From: Prolixibacteraceae bacterium
GTDB lineage: Bacteria; Bacteroidota; Bacteroidia; Bacteroidales; Prolixibacteraceae
Direction of reading: 5' to 3'
NCBI GenBank assembly: GCA_017998095.1
Contig: JAGODU010000011.1
Span: 1 to 49,493 of the forward strand
Length of the DNA: 49,493 nt
The position numbers were made by a program, and so were the translations under genes. Each line of letters opens with the position of its first letter. The stretch's first letter is position 1. This document shows, piece after piece, positions 1 to 7,281 of the stretch. The notes beneath the pieces were generated by a model that was not told where the DNA came from, did not search any database, and saw only the letters and a list, made by a program, of their open reading frames with translations.

Positions 1-411
1 CCATTATTAGCTGCTGAAGAAATAATTACTACTGATATTGTTGAAATTTTATCCCCTGATTGTTTTAAATTCCTGGGGAGGGATAATAATATTATAAACT
101 CCGGGGGAATCAAGATAGTTCCTGAAAAGCTTGAAGACGAAATAAAAGAATTCATCCATGGTGATTATATAATTTCTGCTATTCATGATGATTTACTGGG
201 TGAAAAAATAGTTCTGGTCATTGAAGGCATGAAAGAAGATATTGATGTAGATGATCTTATTGGAAAAATCAAATTAAAAGCAGGCAGTAAAATATGCCCT
301 AAAGAAATTGTCTTCCTTCCTGAGTTTCCAAGGAATATCCACATGAAAATATCCAGAAAAAGTATTTCAAAAATTATAAATAAAGATAGAAATCCTGAAC
401 TAAAAGGGTAA
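1..411 (+). CDS. menE: AMP-dependent acyl-CoA ligase, C-terminal part (probable MenE, o-succinylbenzoate-CoA ligase)
   Basis: The gene enters the window already open in frame 1 and stops at 409-411; only the last 136 residues are present. The segment FLGRDNNIINSGGIKIVPEK is the hinge motif of the ANL (adenylate-forming) superfamily, and the tail contains the usual catalytic-lysine neighbourhood (KISRKSISK). MenE activates o-succinylbenzoate with ATP and CoA in menaquinone synthesis in the cytoplasm. The short C-terminal domain and the wording of the hinge resemble Bacteroidota MenE more than long-chain fatty acyl-CoA ligases, but the substrate domain lies outside the window, so the MenE assignment is an inference. 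The 3' end overlaps the convergent trmN6 by 38 bases. Confidence 0.75.
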   Translation, partial: PLLAAEEIITTDIVEILSPDCFKFLGRDNNIINSGGIKIVPEKLEDEIKEFIHGDYIISAIHDDLLGEKIVLVIEGMKEDIDVDDLIGKIKLKAGSKICPKEIVFLPEFPRNIHMKISRKSISKIINKDRNPELKG

Positions 412-1090
412 ACTCAGGTGTATATTCATGATGAACTTCGGTTTCAATTGAAATTTCTTTTTCTTCTGCTATTTCAGCTTCACGTTTAAATTCCAATAAT
501 ATCCGGCTAACCGGTTTTGATGGCTTTGGCTTAATTCTCATAAGTCTGCTTACAAATAATCTGTTGTCAGCAGCAAATGATCTTATTTCTCTTTCCGTTT
601 CTATCGGGATAATTATACTGAGGTGTCCGTCTTTGTTTAAAATTGAGTTTGCTCCTTCAATAAGAACATTAAAAGGAAGTAATCCGGAATGTCTTGCAAG
701 TAAACGGCTGTAATCACCCGGTTTTGTTTTTTGATTGAAATATGGAGGATTACACACTATGCAATCAAATTTTCTGAAATTGTATTTTAAAAAATCCTGG
801 AATGAAGAATGTTCAACACTAAGCCTGTCTTTCCAGGGAGATGTTTGAAAATTGTTTTTGCAATCGGAATATGCACTTTCATCAATTTCTATTGCAGATA
901 TTAATGCATTGGTCCTTTGGGCCATCATCAGTGAAATTACCCCGGTACCTGCTCCAATATCCAAAACGGAATATACTTTCTTTGCCGATGCCCACGCTCC
1001 TAAAAGTACTCCGTCAGTGCCAACTTTCATGGCACTATTATGTTGCAGGACTTCAAATTGTTTGAATTTAAAATAATTGTTGTGAGTCAT
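374..1090 (-). CDS. trmN6: tRNA1(Val) (adenine(37)-N6)-methyltransferase TrmN6
   Basis: A 238-residue class I SAM-dependent methyltransferase. The SAM-binding loop is VLDIGAGTGVISLMMAQR (about residues 42-59), and the catalytic NPPYF motif, typical of N6-adenine methyltransferases, sits near residue 113. The N-terminus (FKFKQFEVLQHNSAMKVGTDGVLLGAWA) is characteristic of the TrmN6/YfiC family, which methylates A37 of tRNA1(Val). The length is normal for the family. The start codon overlaps the stop of the upstream TIGR02757 remnant in an ATGA arrangement, so it was probably translationally coupled to that gene before the gene was broken. Its present promoter is unclear, because its ancestral upstream operon genes now lie 15.6 kb away. 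Confidence 0.9.
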   Translation of the reverse strand: MTHNNYFKFKQFEVLQHNSAMKVGTDGVLLGAWASAKKVYSVLDIGAGTGVISLMMAQRTNALISAIEIDESAYSDCKNNFQTSPWKDRLSVEHSSFQDFLKYNFRKFDCIVCNPPYFNQKTKPGDYSRLLARHSGLLPFNVLIEGANSILNKDGHLSIIIPIETEREIRSFAADNRLFVSRLMRIKPKPSKPVSRILLEFKREAEIAEEKEISIETEVHHEYTPEFTLLVQDFYLYL

Positions 1091-1345
1091 TTCAGATCTT
1101 TATTAACTCCTAAACCAAAAAGTGCAAAATCATATTTAACCGGATCATCCTTATCGAAATACCGGAGACGTTGAGTTATCTCCTCCACTGCCTGCCAGTC
1201 GTTTTGTTTTCTTTGCAGTAATCCAAGAATTCTGGATACATTGCCCGAATGTACATCCAGAGGTAGCATCAAGGCTGAAGCAGGTATTTCATTCCAAAGA
1301 CCAAAGTCAACACCATGATGATCCTTCCTGACCATCCAGCGTAAA
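1087..1345 (-). pseudogene. TIGR02757 family protein, 3' remnant (truncated by island insertion)
   Basis: Only the C-terminal third of a TIGR02757 (DUF2400) protein remains, from FLRWMVRKDHHGVDFGLW to the stop. The reading frame stays open a little further upstream to 1407, but that part (residues such as MAQLTSIIIHIYI) does not resemble the family. By hand count 53 of 81 residues match the C-terminus of the intact copy at 1422-2183, which starts only about 75 bases away on the other strand. The stop overlaps the trmN6 start (ATGA), which is what an intact operon would show. I infer that this is the resident gene cut by the island and that it is no longer functional. Confidence 0.85.
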
Positions 1346-1421
1346 AAGATGTATATATGGATAATTATGGAGGTAAGTTGAGCCATTAATTTTATTATTT
1401 TTAGCAAGTTAATAAAAAAAT

Positions 1422-2183
1422 ATGGAATTTGATTTAAAAGAATTTCTTGATGAAAAGGTAGTGCAATATAATACTCCTGATTTTATTGAACTTGACCCTA
1501 TCCAAATACCACACATGTATTCTTTGAAAGAAGATATTGAGATATCTGGATTTTTGGCTGCAACAATAGCCTGGGGTAATCGCAAGATAATAGTTCGTAA
1601 TGCAAAACATATGATGGAACTATTGGGTAATTCACCTTATGATTTTGTCCTTAATCATAAGGATGAACATCTAAAAAAGTTAGATGGTTTTGTTCATCGC
1701 ACTTTTAATTCTACCGACCTTATCACATTTATTGAAGCATTAAAACATATATACCAAAAGCAAAATGGATTAGAAGACATTTTCAATAAGAACAAAACTT
1801 CTGATTCTCTTCAACCTGCCATTCATAAGCTAAAAGAAGAATTCTTTTCAATACCACATTTGTCACGTACGAAGAAACACGTAGCGGATCCAATGAAAGG
1901 TTCGGCAGCTAAAAAAATAAACATGTTTTTAAGATGGATGATTAGAAAAGATAATGCGGGTGTAGATTTCGGTATCTGGGAAAAAATTTCACCTTCGATA
2001 TTATCTTGTCCGCTTGATGTTCATTCTGGTAACGTTGCTCGTAACCTTGGAATTCTTAAACGAAAACAAGACGATGCAAAAGCGGTAAAAGAATTAGATA
2101 TAGTTTTACGAAAATTGGATTCTAATGACCCAGTGAAATATGATTTTGCCTTATTCGGATTAGGAATATTTGATAAATTCTGA
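1422..2183 (+). CDS. TIGR02757 family protein (DUF2400), intact copy
   Basis: A full-length 253-residue member of TIGR02757, a family common in Bacteroidota with no firm function. Typical family segments are GFLAATIAWGNRKIIVRNAK near residue 43, FLRWMIRKDNAGVDFGIW near residue 168, CPLDVHSGNVARNLG, and the C-terminal DPVKYDFALFGLG. The VDF and LDVHSGNVAR segments recall helix-hairpin-helix DNA glycosylase-like folds, but that is only a suggestion. It is oriented away from the truncated resident copy at 1087-1345 and is clearly diverged from it, so it looks like a xenologue that came with the island and may supply the function that was lost. Confidence 0.88.
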   Translation: MEFDLKEFLDEKVVQYNTPDFIELDPIQIPHMYSLKEDIEISGFLAATIAWGNRKIIVRNAKHMMELLGNSPYDFVLNHKDEHLKKLDGFVHRTFNSTDLITFIEALKHIYQKQNGLEDIFNKNKTSDSLQPAIHKLKEEFFSIPHLSRTKKHVADPMKGSAAKKINMFLRWMIRKDNAGVDFGIWEKISPSILSCPLDVHSGNVARNLGILKRKQDDAKAVKELDIVLRKLDSNDPVKYDFALFGLGIFDKF

Positions 2184-2419
2184 TGATTCTTCAACAAATC
2201 AAAAATTGATTTTGAAAATTGAAATATCACTTTTAACTGAGTGTTTCAATAGCGCTATATTCATGTATTAACGATGAATATCCTTTCATCTAGAATTATA
2301 AATGACGAGTACAAAATGGTAACACTTAGTGACAAAGAAATTGAATTAAATAGTTTTGATGCTTTTAAAGTCTCATTTTTTCTTTAAATTAGAAGAGTGA
2401 ATGAAGTTTTAATGTTTAA

Positions 2420-2436
2420 TACATATTCAATATGTA
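2420..2436. promoter_or_regulatory. Short palindrome upstream of the LytTR gene
   Basis: The sequence tacatatt-c-aatatgta is a perfect inverted repeat with 8-base arms, ending 21 bases before the LytTR gene start at 2458. It could be an operator for that gene, but AT-rich DNA gives such palindromes by chance. The rest of 2184-2457 shows no gene. Confidence 0.25.
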
Positions 2437-2457
2437 TGTAATTTCAGTTGTTAGGAG

Positions 2458-3174
2458 ATGACCAAGCATTCTAGAACGCTATTTCTTCTTAATTTCGATT
2501 CAGAAAGATTTGATATCATATACAAATCATTCTCATTGTTTTATGGCTCGAAATTTTGTATTTCAAATTTAACTAGTCCGGATGGAATCTCTGAATTAGA
2601 TTCAAATCAATACAATGCAATTTTAGTATATATTGAAAAAGATCAATTGTCCACTAGAAAATTGTTATGGCTGCTTAAAAATCGTTTTCCTCAATTACCC
2701 CTTATTTTATGTTCTGATGATAAAACGTTTGCACAACTGGCTTGGCATATTGATGCTATATATTTTCTTCTATTCCCGATATCCCGTCAGAGTTTGGCAA
2801 ATATGATTAGCAGGATTGACCGTTCATATAAGATTGAACCCCCTAAGTTAAAGTTTAACCATTTATCTGGTTTTTATTTAATTAATTATGATGAAATTTG
2901 TTATTGTAAAAGCGATGGAAACTATACTGATATAGTATTAAGTAACAATAATACAATAATGGTTTCAAAAAAGATAAAGGATGTTGCACAAAAAATAGCG
3001 GTCTTTCCTCATATAATTAGAATTGGCAAGTCGTATATGATTAATCTTGAAAAAGTAAGTCGTATTGATGAGTCATACATTTTTTTAAGAGGGGATGAGA
3101 AAACAATAAAGCTTAAGTTGTCAGCAGTTTATTTGAGACGAATTAAAGAAATAATGCTTTGGTATTCAGTTTAA
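2458..3174 (+). CDS. LytTR-domain DNA-binding protein with degenerate receiver-like N-terminus
   Basis: A 238-residue protein. The C-terminal half (about residues 135-238) is a LytTR DNA-binding domain, seen in FYLINYDEICYCKSDGNYTD, in MVSKKIKDVAQK and in IRIGKSYMINLEKVSRID. The N-terminal 120 residues have the strand-helix rhythm of a response-regulator receiver, but the usual phospho-acceptor Asp is not there (the matching strand reads YNAILVYIEKD), and the conserved Lys before Pro is replaced in YFLLFPISRQSL. It therefore probably does not act as a classical phosphorylated regulator. It is the first gene of the island in this direction and precedes the FHA-kinase cassette by 166 bases, so it could be its transcriptional regulator; that is inference. 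No histidine kinase is nearby. Confidence 0.8.
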   Translation: MTKHSRTLFLLNFDSERFDIIYKSFSLFYGSKFCISNLTSPDGISELDSNQYNAILVYIEKDQLSTRKLLWLLKNRFPQLPLILCSDDKTFAQLAWHIDAIYFLLFPISRQSLANMISRIDRSYKIEPPKLKFNHLSGFYLINYDEICYCKSDGNYTDIVLSNNNTIMVSKKIKDVAQKIAVFPHIIRIGKSYMINLEKVSRIDESYIFLRGDEKTIKLKLSAVYLRRIKEIMLWYSV

Positions 3175-3340
3175 AATTTGGGGAATAATGAATTTTTCTT
3201 TATTCATTTCATACAATCAAAACAGTATTTCATTAATTCGATTTGTTGCATGAAGTTTTTATTTTTATTTTTATTTGGGTATTACTATTTGCGATAAGCT
3301 CAAAATGAGAGGTTTAATATTTTCATAATTTATATAAAAA

Positions 3341-4468
3341 ATGACAAAGAAAATATTAGGAAGGGATCCATTATGTGAATATGTAATTCTTGATCCACAA
3401 AACAGGGTGTCCCGGAAGCATGCAGAGGTTTATTTCGATAATAATGAGTTTTTTATCAAAGATTTAAATAGTACAAATGGTACCTACATCAATGGGAAAA
3501 AAATTTCTCCTCAGCAGGTTTTTAAGGTTAATCGAAACGATAAAGTCACATTATCAGTAGACTATCTTTTGGATTTTTCAAAAATATTTATTCCAAGTGA
3601 TGATCCTACCTGCTATATGGAGAATGGCTCATCTGATAAAACAATTATTCTAAACAAAGAAAATGTAATTTATAAGGAAAAAGATCGAACTGTAGTTTTC
3701 GATAGGGATAAAACCCAAATAGGTGACATTTCACAAATCGATAAAACCCCCTTTATTACAATTGGTAGGAGTGATGACAATAAAATTGTTATCTCAAATA
3801 GTAAAATATCTCGATTCCATTGCCAGTTACGCCTGTTAACACCAGTTATGATCGAAATTGAAGATTTAGGTTCAACAAATGGTACTTATGGCGACGATGA
3901 AAGATTAAAGCCAAATTTGAAATATAAATACTCCTCTTCAGTTAAAATAAGGCTTGGTAAAGAATATCTTATTAATCTCTCAGAAATTTTACCGGGAATA
4001 CAGATTATTAAAAAAGTGCCACAGCCGGTTTCCAGTCAACCTGACAAATTAATCAATAAACCTCAGGAGCCACAAAACCAGATAAAACCAATAACTCCGA
4101 TGGAAAAAAAGGCATTCGAAGAATTAGAAGCTGTATGGAAGGAATATATTACCAGGCAAAATGAAGCAAACAACGCAGCCATGGGATATAGTATTGGTGG
4201 TTCTGCATTAGGATTGGCTGCATACGCTGTTTTTGGAACGGCTCTTACAGCTGCTACTGGTGGCTTGGGTGGCATATTACTGATGACAGGTGGTGGTGTT
4301 CTTGGGCGATACCTCGGACAACAAAAATCAAATGAAATCAGAAATGATCTGACCTTTGAAGAAGCTTTTCTTCAAACATATGCATGTCCACGTTGTCAGG
4401 AGTCTTTCCAGAAAAAGCCTTGGATAACCATACGTGAATGTTATAGATGCAAACTAAAATTTAGATAA
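3341..4468 (+). CDS. Double FHA-domain protein with glycine-rich hydrophobic segment and C-terminal zinc ribbon
   Basis: A 375-residue protein. FHA domain 1 (about residues 5-85) shows ILGRDP, VSRKHAEVYF and STNGTYINGKKI. FHA domain 2 (about 136-215) shows ITIGRSDDNKIVISNSKISR followed by STNGTYGDDE. Both keep the Arg, Ser and Asn that read phosphothreonine. Residues about 280-325 form a Gly/Ala-rich hydrophobic stretch (GGSALGLAAYAVFG, then GGLGGILLMTGGGVLG) that could insert in a membrane or assemble like a glycine zipper. The last 30 residues hold two Cys-x2-Cys pairs (CPRCQ, CYRCK), a small zinc ribbon. It lies 3 bases before the next FHA gene. It probably recognises proteins phosphorylated by the kinases encoded downstream; that link is inferred from FHA biology and the neighbourhood. 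Confidence 0.85.
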   Translation: MTKKILGRDPLCEYVILDPQNRVSRKHAEVYFDNNEFFIKDLNSTNGTYINGKKISPQQVFKVNRNDKVTLSVDYLLDFSKIFIPSDDPTCYMENGSSDKTIILNKENVIYKEKDRTVVFDRDKTQIGDISQIDKTPFITIGRSDDNKIVISNSKISRFHCQLRLLTPVMIEIEDLGSTNGTYGDDERLKPNLKYKYSSSVKIRLGKEYLINLSEILPGIQIIKKVPQPVSSQPDKLINKPQEPQNQIKPITPMEKKAFEELEAVWKEYITRQNEANNAAMGYSIGGSALGLAAYAVFGTALTAATGGLGGILLMTGGGVLGRYLGQQKSNEIRNDLTFEEAFLQTYACPRCQESFQKKPWITIRECYRCKLKFR

Positions 4469-4471
4469 CTT

Positions 4472-4909
4472 ATGAAATTCTTCAAATGCGGGCGTTGTCA
4501 TGCCCCCTATAAAATTGACGAAACAAAAATTACAAGAACGATGGTTGAGGTCACTTGTGCGAAATGTAATGCTAAAAATATTTTACGTTTTGGACCAGTA
4601 TTGATTGCCCAAAGTAAAGAGAAAGTGCAGCAATTTTGTCTGAAAGAAGGCATTAATTCAATTGGTCGTAAGGCTCAGAATTCAGAATCCGAGTTTCTGA
4701 TAGAGGACCAATATGTTAGCAGAAAACATGCTGTAATCCACATCGAGGTGAAAGACAAAAAGCTATTTTATAGCATAGAGGATAAGGGCAGTCTGAATGG
4801 TACGTTCAATAAAAACAAGGTGAAATTAAAACCTGGTTTGAAATATCCGTTCCTTCCTGATGATTATTACATTGTTGGGGTAACAAAACTTTCTTTAAAA
4901 ACCATTTAA
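4472..4909 (+). CDS. Zinc-ribbon plus FHA-domain protein
   Basis: A 145-residue protein. It opens with an MJ0042-like zinc ribbon (FKCGRCHAPYKID near residue 4, then VTCAKCNAKN near residue 30), followed by one FHA domain (about residues 60-140) with NSIGRKAQ, QYVSRKHAVIHI and KGSLNGTFNKNK. In the last motif the usual Ser-Thr-Asn-Gly is Ser-Leu-Asn-Gly; the phosphopeptide-binding Arg, Ser and Asn remain. It starts 3 bases after the stop of the double-FHA gene and ends 9 bases before the LysM gene, so all three are probably co-transcribed. No membrane segment or signal peptide is visible. A cytoplasmic phosphothreonine reader is the simplest role. Confidence 0.82.
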   Translation: MKFFKCGRCHAPYKIDETKITRTMVEVTCAKCNAKNILRFGPVLIAQSKEKVQQFCLKEGINSIGRKAQNSESEFLIEDQYVSRKHAVIHIEVKDKKLFYSIEDKGSLNGTFNKNKVKLKPGLKYPFLPDDYYIVGVTKLSLKTI

Positions 4910-4918
4910 AAAATTATC

Positions 4919-6115
4919 ATGGAAACAAAGAATCAAAATAATAATGGTCAAAATCCGGATAATGAGAAAACAGTATACAGTTCTCAGGTTAATTCGGAAA
5001 AAACAACAATCTCAAACGAAAAGGATAAAACAAAAGTTGAAGATTTTTCTCAAGATGTAAATCAGGAAAACGTTACTCCTAAATCAGAAAAAGAGGATAA
5101 TACACAAGGTACTGACAATCTTAGGGATTTAAAAAATAAAAAAGAAGGAGAAAAAGTTTCTATTGGTGCATTTGCTGCTGGAATGGCAGGTGCTGCCGCA
5201 GCAGGTGTAGCAGCTGGTACAGTATTTTCAGAAGAAATTACTGATTTTGTTGATGGTATTTTCACTGATGAGAATGGAGATAATGGTGACCCTATTCCTG
5301 AGGTTCAGGGTTCTCCTGTTTCATCACCTGAAGGCACAACTACGCCAGTAGGAGAAGGGGCTACTATGGCACCACCTGTAGTTAATAATCCTGCAACTGA
5401 ACCAATAGCGGGAGAATTACAGACAGATGAAGGATCATCGTTACATTTTTCTATAAATGATGGCGAAGGGAATGCATTCAATGTAACAGTTCACGATATA
5501 AATGAAGATGGCATAGTGGATGGATTGGAAGCGGATGTACAATTGGTTGATGGATCATCAATAAGTTATACCCAGTTTGGCGATTCATTAAATCCAATAT
5601 TTACAGAACCCCTCGATATCGCTTCACCCGAAGATTATATCGGCCTCTTCCAAGAGGCAGTTCAGGTTGAACCAATTCTTGAACCAATTGATAATACAGT
5701 TGAAAACACTTATCAGATACAACCAGGAGATACGCTAAGTGAAATTGCTGAGGCGAATCATACAACCGTTGAACATTTGATGGAACTTAATCCTGATATT
5801 TCAGATCCCGATTTAATTTATGCCTACCACAGTATAAACCTGCCCGGAAGTGAAAGCCAAATCATTGAGCAATACGTTGCAGAACCCCTTAATGATGAGG
5901 TTATTCCACCCTTGGTTGACAACAATACACCAGAGCTTGGTTTTGGTCCTGTCGACTGGGCATCCTTTAACGATGAACCTGCAACCTACGAAGATTCAGA
6001 GTACGGGCATGAATTGGAGCAAATAGACTTTCAGGATTATACAACTCCCGAAAGTTATTTTGGTGATGGGTTCAATGCTTTGAATAACGATACAATTTCA
6101 GCTGAATTTTGTTAA
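4919..6115 (+). CDS. LysM-domain protein with Ala/Gly-rich membrane-like segment
   Basis: A 398-residue protein. Residues 1-80 are hydrophilic and rich in Asn, Lys, Thr and Glu, with many Thr residues that could be kinase targets. An Ala/Gly-rich hydrophobic segment follows (about 82-104, GAFAAGMAGAAAAGVAAGTV). The long acidic remainder contains one LysM domain (about 263-308, YQIQPGDTLSEIAEANHTT). LysM domains bind the GlcNAc sugars of peptidoglycan. There is no N-terminal signal peptide; if the middle segment spans the inner membrane, a type II topology would leave the Thr-rich head in the cytoplasm near the FHA proteins and kinases and the LysM end in the periplasm. This topology is my inference. 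It lies between FHA and PP2C genes with gaps of 9 bases on both sides. Confidence 0.78.
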   Translation: METKNQNNNGQNPDNEKTVYSSQVNSEKTTISNEKDKTKVEDFSQDVNQENVTPKSEKEDNTQGTDNLRDLKNKKEGEKVSIGAFAAGMAGAAAAGVAAGTVFSEEITDFVDGIFTDENGDNGDPIPEVQGSPVSSPEGTTTPVGEGATMAPPVVNNPATEPIAGELQTDEGSSLHFSINDGEGNAFNVTVHDINEDGIVDGLEADVQLVDGSSISYTQFGDSLNPIFTEPLDIASPEDYIGLFQEAVQVEPILEPIDNTVENTYQIQPGDTLSEIAEANHTTVEHLMELNPDISDPDLIYAYHSINLPGSESQIIEQYVAEPLNDEVIPPLVDNNTPELGFGPVDWASFNDEPATYEDSEYGHELEQIDFQDYTTPESYFGDGFNALNNDTISAEFC

Positions 6116-6124
6116 ACAATCATT

Positions 6125-7216
6125 ATGATTAAAATAATTCATCAGGGATATATTTCCGAATTAGGTAAACGTGCAAATAACGAAGACAACTACGGATACA
6201 ATGAAGGGTCTACTTATGTGGTTTGCGATGGTGTGGGAGGCTCCGAAAAGGGAGAAGTTGCATCCGATATTACTGTTCGCTGTTTTATCGAATTCTTCAA
6301 AGTCAATCCCAATGCCGATGCCAATGAGGTACTGAAAATAGCAGAGGCTAAATTGTCCGGTATGATAAATCAAAATCCCGAAACCGTGGGTATGGCCACC
6401 ACATTAACCCTTTCGCAGGTCAGGGAAAATGGTATTTATGTGGTTTGGTGTGGTGATAGCCGGGTTTATCAGTTTCGTGATGGTCAAATTCTATTTCAAA
6501 CTATCGATCACAGTTGGGTAAACGAAGCCGTGAAAGCTGGAATTATTACTTCCGAGGAAGCCATCAACCATCCCAAATCGAATGTGATAACTCGAGCTAT
6601 TCAGGGAACAATCAAACCTACACAAGTTGATACTGTTTTCTTAACCGATATCAAAAAAGGAGATTTTTTTCTTCATTGTTCCGATGGGGTACTTGAATCA
6701 TGGACTGATGATGATCTAATTGCGCTTTTTTCAACAGAAAAGGAACCAACAAAAATATTGGAGAAAATTAAAGCTGAGTGCGAAATTAATTCAAGGGATA
6801 ATTTTACTGCAATTGTTTATCGAATCGAGGAGACTGATATAGTAAATTCTCCAAAACCGGTTGAAGCTATCTCTCTTGAAACAGAAGAACTAATAACACA
6901 TTCCAGCTCATCAAAGGGCAAATTTTCAAAGATGAAAGAGATTTCAAAAGTTAAAATTCCCTTATGGTTCTTTTTGGTCATCTTGATTCCACTGTTTATA
7001 TTCGGATACCTAAAGAATAAGCACACAAATATTTCCAAGATAGGAGTTGATAATCCTGAAAATGCAGCACAAACTATAACCAATCCAGTTCAACAACCTG
7101 TGGTAATTAAACATGATTCTGTAAATTTAAAGGATTCTGTTAAGAATATACAAAGCAATCATTCTGATCAGGTTAAACCGACTGTTGATCTGAATAAACA
7201 GGAGAAAATGAAATGA
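6125..7216 (+). CDS. PP2C-family Ser/Thr protein phosphatase with membrane anchor
   Basis: A 363-residue protein. The PP2C catalytic domain (about residues 1-240) carries the metal-binding motifs in order: GKRANNEDNYGY, VVCDGVGGSEKGE, VVWCGDSRVYQFRDG, LHCSDGVLESWTDDDL and SRDNFTAIV. A single hydrophobic segment (about 276-296, PLWFFLVILIPLFIFGYL) follows, then about 70 polar residues that would lie outside the inner membrane if the catalytic domain is cytoplasmic. The family removes phosphate from Ser and Thr using Mn or Mg ions. Placed 66 bases before a membrane Ser/Thr kinase and after the FHA genes, it is the natural opposing partner of that kinase. Confidence 0.92.
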   Translation: MIKIIHQGYISELGKRANNEDNYGYNEGSTYVVCDGVGGSEKGEVASDITVRCFIEFFKVNPNADANEVLKIAEAKLSGMINQNPETVGMATTLTLSQVRENGIYVVWCGDSRVYQFRDGQILFQTIDHSWVNEAVKAGIITSEEAINHPKSNVITRAIQGTIKPTQVDTVFLTDIKKGDFFLHCSDGVLESWTDDDLIALFSTEKEPTKILEKIKAECEINSRDNFTAIVYRIEETDIVNSPKPVEAISLETEELITHSSSSKGKFSKMKEISKVKIPLWFFLVILIPLFIFGYLKNKHTNISKIGVDNPENAAQTITNPVQQPVVIKHDSVNLKDSVKNIQSNHSDQVKPTVDLNKQEKMK

Positions 7217-7281
7217 AGAAAGCTGGTGAGACTGAAATCAAAAATATAAAAGAGAAATAAAATCATAGAAAAACTTAAAAC

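Noticed and set aside
841..1076. Two plus-strand frames of 74 residues within trmN6
   Set aside because: They lie antisense inside a clear methyltransferase gene, show no motif and have unlikely composition; shadows of the real gene.
7213..7260. 15-codon frame overlapping the PP2C stop
   Set aside because: Too short, no motif; the overlap of ATGA type arises from a Met-Lys end of the phosphatase.
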